From Salvelinus alpinus (taxonomy: Eukaryota > Chordata > Actinopteri > Salmoniformes > Salmonidae), in NCBI RefSeq assembly GCF_045679555.1, contig NC_092087.1, positions 80,097,305 to 80,161,304 on the forward strand: 64,000 nucleotides of DNA. The letters run 5' to 3'. How positions within the stretch are numbered: the stretch's first letter is position 1; each line of letters starts with the position of its first letter. Of the stretch, positions 59,346 to 64,000 are shown one piece after another. A program made the translations under genes and the position numbers. The notes under the pieces were generated by a model. It saw only the letters and a list, made by a program, of their open reading frames with translations. It ran no database searches and was not told the origin of the DNA.

Positions 59346-60480
59346 CAGTGCATTCGAAAAGTATTCAGACCCATTCCATTTTCCACATTTTGTTAAGTTA
59401 CAGCCTTATTCTAGGATGAATTAAATACATTTTCCCTCATCAATGTACACACAATACCCCATAATGACAAAGCAAAAACAGGTTTTTAGGAATGTTAGCA
59501 TGTTTATGAAAGATAAAAAAACAGAAATACCTTATTTACATAAGTATTCAGACCTTTTGCTATGAGACTCAAAATTGAGCTCAGGTGCATCCTGTTTCCA
59601 TTAATCATCCTTGAGATGTTTCTACAACTTGATTGGAGTCCACCTGTGGTCAATTCAATTGATTGGACATGATTTGGAAAGGCACACACCTGTCTATATA
59701 AGGTCCCACGTTGACAGTGCATATCAGAGCAAAAACCAAGCCATGAGGTCGAAGGAATTGTCCGTAGAGCTCCTAGACAGTATTGTGTCGAGGCACAGAT
59801 CTTGGGAAGGGTACCAAAACATTTCTGCATCATTGAAGGTCCCCAAGAACACAGCGATCTCCATTATTATTAAATAGAAGAAGTTTGGAACAACCAAGAC
59901 TCTTCCAAGGGCTGCCCGGTCAAATTGAGTATTCGGGTGAGTTTGCCAAAAAGCACCTAAAGGACTCTCAGGTCATGAGAAACAAGATTCTTTGGTCTAA
60001 TGAAACCAACAATTAACTTTTTGGCCTGAATGCCAAGTGTCATGTCTGGAGGAAACCAGGCACCGCTCACTCCCTGGCCAATACCATCCCTACGGTGAAT
60101 CATCGTGGTGGCAGCATCATGCTGTGGGAATGTTTTTCAGTGGAAGGGACTGGGAGACTAGTTAGGATCGAGGGAAAGATGAACGGAGCAAAGTACGGAG
60201 ATATCCTTGATGAAAACCTGCTCCAGAGCACTCAGTACCTCAGACTGGGGCGAAGGTTCACCTTCCAACAGAACAACGACCATAAGCACACAGCCAAGAC
60301 AACTCAGTAGTGGCTTCGGGACAAGTCTCTGAATGTCCTTGAGTGGCCCAGCCAGATCCCGGACTTCAACCCGATCGAATATCTCTGGATAGACCTGAAA
60401 ATAGCTGTACAGCAACGCTCCTCATCCAAGCTGACAGAGCTTGAGGGAATCTGCAGAGAAGAATAGGAGAAACTCCCCAA
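59346..60480 (+). mobile_element. Tc1-like transposon (family D), right end lost
   Basis: The left terminus cagtgcattcgaaaagtatt follows a TA. The + strand transposase remnants are MRSKELSVELLDSIVSRHRS near 59743, then [15 protein letters not shown]-like text near 60020, then [20 protein letters not shown] (from 60101) and [14 protein letters not shown] followed by a stop at 60310. The second catalytic Asp is altered to Asn (NND in place of DND), besides frameshifts. No right terminus follows, so the copy is truncated. It matches the element at 18957-20256. Confidence 0.87.
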
Positions 60481-62254
60481 ATGAAATTCCTTTCAATCTT
60501 TTACCCAGATTTGAGCAGAAATGCAAATGTAGTTTCTTTAAAAACAAACATAGACCGCTCAAGAGGTATGCTTCGATATGCAGAAAAATATGCATATTTT
60601 TTTTTAAACGTAGAATTAAGCATAATGATTATGGCTCTAGATGGCAGGAAAAAGCTGTTTCAGGTGTTTGAAAAATACAAAATTCCCCAATTTATGGACG
60701 GGGGCCACAGCTTTGTGACCCTTCAGATTTTTGGTGTCCATGACGCCCCTGCAACCACATGCTGGGTTTGGGTGCCAGAGGTCAGAAACCCCTGATGGCA
60801 GACACACACAGCACCATATGTCGTGGGGAGCAGCACCCATAAGAATACCAGTAGAGGGATTTGCACTCATACTAGCAACAAATGGAATACATTAATACTG
60901 AAACAAAAAGTCTGCTATCTTGGCCTCCTTTATCTACGTATAAAAGAGACTCAGCACTGAGTTGTTTCCGTGCCTGGGTTTGTGATGTCTCTTCTGTATG
61001 GATATGAATATGGATCTGAAAGTTTGAGAGTTCTAGAAAGTATTTTGGGAGTTCTCTATGGTATTCTCTATGGTATTATTTACTAAAGGAAGTTAACCAG
61101 AAATGCCAGTAAGCTCCTTCCACATTCTCAACAAACATGGTTATCATAAAACAGTTCATCATAGTAGTGTCAAAGCATTATCTATGAACATTTGTCTACT
61201 GCACCACCACGCCTTAATTCTTATTCCTCTGACAATATACCAAAGTACCTGTACATGTCATCATCGCAGCGCGGCCTAGGGGACTAAAACGTGCTTGTGC
61301 ATCGTAATACAATGGTGGGAATGGCACATTATGGCAGGTGGTATTAAATCCTGCAAATTTATTTTAACCTGGAGGCATTAGCGAGAAAAACATTCAACTT
61401 AACACATATAAATGAAGTGAGGGAAGCTTTAGTAAACCTTCCTACCGTTTGGCCTGTCCGTCATCTTGTATTACCGTGGCAACGTTAATCAGGGTCAAAG
61501 TCAGTTGTGTTTGTGTACAGGTTGAGGAAGAGTTAGGAAGGTTATTCACATTTTTTATGTATTCAAATATTCTACATATATAAAAATTCATGGTAATATA
61601 TTCATATACAATATCTAGTTTGCTGTTGCATTCAGAGGGTATGAAATTGGCATTCATGTTGTCTCCAGTCCAACTCTATCTCATGACTATGGAAAGTAGA
61701 GTGCGGTCTTATCATATGATAAATGGGTAGTGAATCAGTCTATTCTATTGATGCTCCTCTTCCACCGTTTTTACTTGTCCGTTTCCCCTTGCTGCAATAC
61801 ACACAGTGGCCACTTGGGGGAGGTCGTGAGACAGCCGATTGTCCTTTCTTCTCTCGTTTTCACTAAACACTAGGCTGGACCTTTCTTTCAGTATATTCTA
61901 TGAGCCAGCTGCCAGACCCGTATTGCAAAGACTAATTAAGATGGATTTCAGAGATAGCATAATTAATATTGAAATGGTGGAATAGGTTGAAATGACGTAA
62001 AATTCGGTGGAAATGAAATACATTTTACTTTATTCAGACCGTCTGCTATTGTCTTTTGTCCATAAATTAATTTGCAGTCAGAGAGAGAGAGGGAGAGGAA
62101 GGAACAAGAGTTCAAGAGAGAAAAAAAGAGACATAAAATTTATGCAATGAAATCATCATATGTATCTCAACCTGCACCTTGACGCCAAACCTGTGTTTTG
62201 TACCTTGTCCTGTTTGTGTCTCACGTTCCCTCTCCAGGTGTTGCTTTAGATTTC
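60481..62254. other. Intergenic, no gene recognised
   Basis: About 1.8 kb, AT-rich. No exon, terminus or RNA gene was recognised. Confidence 0.45.
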
Positions 62255-62364
62255 ATCCCAAATGGCACCTTATCCCCTACATAGTGCACTTCTTTTAACC
62301 AGGGCCTATAAGGCTCTGGTCAAAAGTAGTGCACTATTTAGGAAATACGATGCCATTTGGGATG
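62255..62364. mobile_element. Palindromic MITE (cccaaatgg family)
   Basis: The inverted arms cccaaatggcaccttatccc and gatgccatttggga surround agtgcact-containing half sites (atagtgcactt and agtagtgcactat). A near-complete foldback copy. Confidence 0.88.
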
Positions 62365-62550
62365 AAGACATAATGTATTCTGCATTGCCTTTGGACTCTC
62401 CGATAATCCTCAGACACAGAAAGTGATTTATTTGACCACCCAATATGGCACCTTTTGCTTCTCTAGCCGATCTCTCGAAATACCTGAATAAATTCAAACA
62501 TATGGTGACTAGAGAAACCATTAGGAGAAGTGTGGAGATATACTGTAGCT

Positions 62551-62630
62551 TCCCAAATGGTACCCTATTCTCTATATAGTCCACTTCTTTTGATCAGAGC
62601 CCATGGGGAATAGGATGCCATTTGGGATGC
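62551..62630. mobile_element. Palindromic MITE (cccaaatgg family)
   Basis: The arms tcccaaatggtaccctattc and gaataggatgccatttggga are present, with a shortened centre. Confidence 0.88.
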
Positions 62631-63010
62631 AGACATAAAATGTATCCATCTATTGTAGAGACAATATTGTTCCCTCAGCCAAGCGATTCAGGCATTCCAA
62701 GGTGAAATGGAGGTCTCGCGTCGTCATACGGCCATACACTGTCCCCAATATCTCTCTCTCTGTCTGTTGCATTTGCTAGGTAGCAAACCTGGGGGGGGGG
62801 GAGATGGGGGTTTTGGGACTCTGCAGAGAGAGAGTGTGTGTGGCGTATGATGAATGAGATAGTTAGAAAAGCTGTGAATTTATGGATGTGAATGCAGGCC
62901 ATCCATTTGTCCGGTCCTCAAGGGCATCATCTTTCCATGGCCTGATGATCTGGAAGGGGGCTTATGGGTATTGGATCCCACCGCTGCCACCAGTGGACAT
63001 CCAGGTTATG

Positions 63011-63092
63011 CATCCCAAATGTCATGCCATTCCCTATATAGTGCACTACCTTTGACCAGAGACCTATAGGACATAGTGTACCACTTGGGATA
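63011..63092. mobile_element. Palindromic MITE (cccaaatgg family)
   Basis: The arms tcccaaatgtcatgccattc and gtgtaccacttggga enclose atagtgcactacctttgacc. More diverged than the other two local copies. Confidence 0.82.
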
Positions 63093-63477
63093 CATACAGG
63101 TTCTCTGCCCCGTAAAAAGCCACCGTGGCCACCCTGCAGCATGTTAAACAACAATTCATTAACAGGGTTTTAATAAAGTCTGTTAATGCCCATGTATTAA
63201 TGGGGAGGCCAAGAGGTGGAGGGAAACGATTCCGTTAATAAATTAATACTGTGTCACTACATAATATACCACCTTGCATTAGAGTAGCTGTTTATAATGC
63301 TACTTACTTGAGATGAGAGGTGCATCATAACAACCCATTGTCCTACCTTTAGGGTTTTAGGGCCTCTGTCGCCTTAGGCTTTCTGTTTGAGAAGTGATTC
63401 AGCCCTGGGCTTATTTTCACAGTTGATGGGGGAAATATGAAACATTGATGATGCTTAACTCACCAAGGTGAATCGGA

Positions 63478-64000
63478 AGGAGTGTTGATGATGATGATGA
63501 GGAGTTAGTGAGTTGTTAGTAGGGAACTGGGAGTGTGTTGATGATGAGGAGGAGTTAGTGAGTTGTTAGCAGGGAACTGGGAGTGTGTTGATGATGATGA
63601 GGAGTTAGTGAGTTGTTAGCAGGGAACTGGGAGTGTGTTGATGATGATGATGAGGAATTAGTGAGTTGTTAGTAGGGAACTGGGAGTGTGTTGATGATGA
63701 TGATGAGGAGTTAGTGAGTTGTTAGTAGGGAACTGGGAGTGTGTTGATGATGATGATGAGGAGTTAGTGAGTTGTTAGTAGGGAACTGGGAGTGTGTTGA
63801 TGATGATGAGGAGGAGTTAGTGAGTTGTTAGTAGGGAACTGGGAGTGTGTTGATGATGAGGAGGAGTTAGTGAGTTGTTAGTAGGGAACTGCGAGTGTGT
63901 TGATGATGATGAGGAGGAGTTAGTGAGTTGTTAGTAGGGAACTGGGAGTGTGTTGATGATGAGGAGGAGTTAGTGAGTTGTTAGTAGGGAACTGGGAGTG
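63478..64000. repeat. Minisatellite, about 52-bp unit, ~10 copies, open at window edge
   Basis: The units contain gttgatgatga, then ggagttagtgagttgttag, then tagggaactgggagtgt. They differ mainly in the number of gat triplets and gag insertions, with a few substitutions (gcagggaac, ggaattag, ctgcgag). The array continues past the end of the window. Confidence 0.97.

Noticed and set aside
63478-64000. CRISPR-like array because of regular spacing
   Set aside because: The units are contiguous variants of one sequence with no unique spacers, in a vertebrate genome; it is a minisatellite.

Overview
The window is nuclear DNA from a teleost, almost certainly a salmonid (trout, salmon or char group). 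The evidence is three intron-split vertebrate genes in a background of salmonid-type repeats: tRNA-derived HpaI-type SINEs, a 5S-rRNA-derived SINE, at least six Tc1-like transposon families, hAT-type MITEs, LINE 3' ends, solo LTRs and very long GT/CA microsatellites. The species cannot be settled from the sequence alone.

Three genes, all on the + strand, could be rebuilt exon by exon with consistent splice phases. coq7 (CDS 22076-24630, 6 exons, 222 aa) encodes the mitochondrial diiron hydroxylase of ubiquinone synthesis. A Notum-family Wnt-lipid carboxylesterase, probably notum2 (CDS 38968-45218, 11 coding exons plus a 5' UTR exon, 505 aa), has an intact Ser-Asp-His triad. rps15a (47325 to about 53475, a 5'TOP leader exon plus 4 coding exons, 130 aa) encodes a small-subunit ribosomal protein. 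They act in unrelated pathways (ubiquinone synthesis, Wnt deacylation, translation) and are neighbours rather than a functional unit. From general knowledge, human COQ7 and RPS15A are also close together (16p12) while human NOTUM is at 17q25, which favours the notum2 paralogue here.

Layout. 1-21.8 kb is a repeat-dense gene desert with Tc1 copies, hAT elements with visible 8-bp target duplications, SINEs, LINE fragments, and a solo LTR nested in a hAT MITE. 22-24.6 kb is coq7. 24.6-38.5 kb is intergenic, with a Tc1 cluster (26.4-30.5 kb), a second solo LTR, and unexplained unique sequence. 38.5-46.4 kb is the notum gene, whose introns and 3' flank carry four long microsatellites, one running to within about 11 nt of a splice acceptor. 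47.3-53.5 kb is rps15a, with a 1.4-kb TTAA-flanked element in intron 4. 53.5-64 kb is intergenic with Tc1 copies, palindromic MITEs and a roughly 52-bp minisatellite running off the right edge.

Every transposase I could read is broken by stops or frameshifts. I found no CRISPR array, no prokaryotic-type operon, no tRNA or rRNA gene (only RNA-derived SINEs), and nothing I would call a new molecular system. The most notable points are the microsatellite at the notum exon-10 acceptor, the precisely datable nested insertions, and several rearranged transposon junctions.
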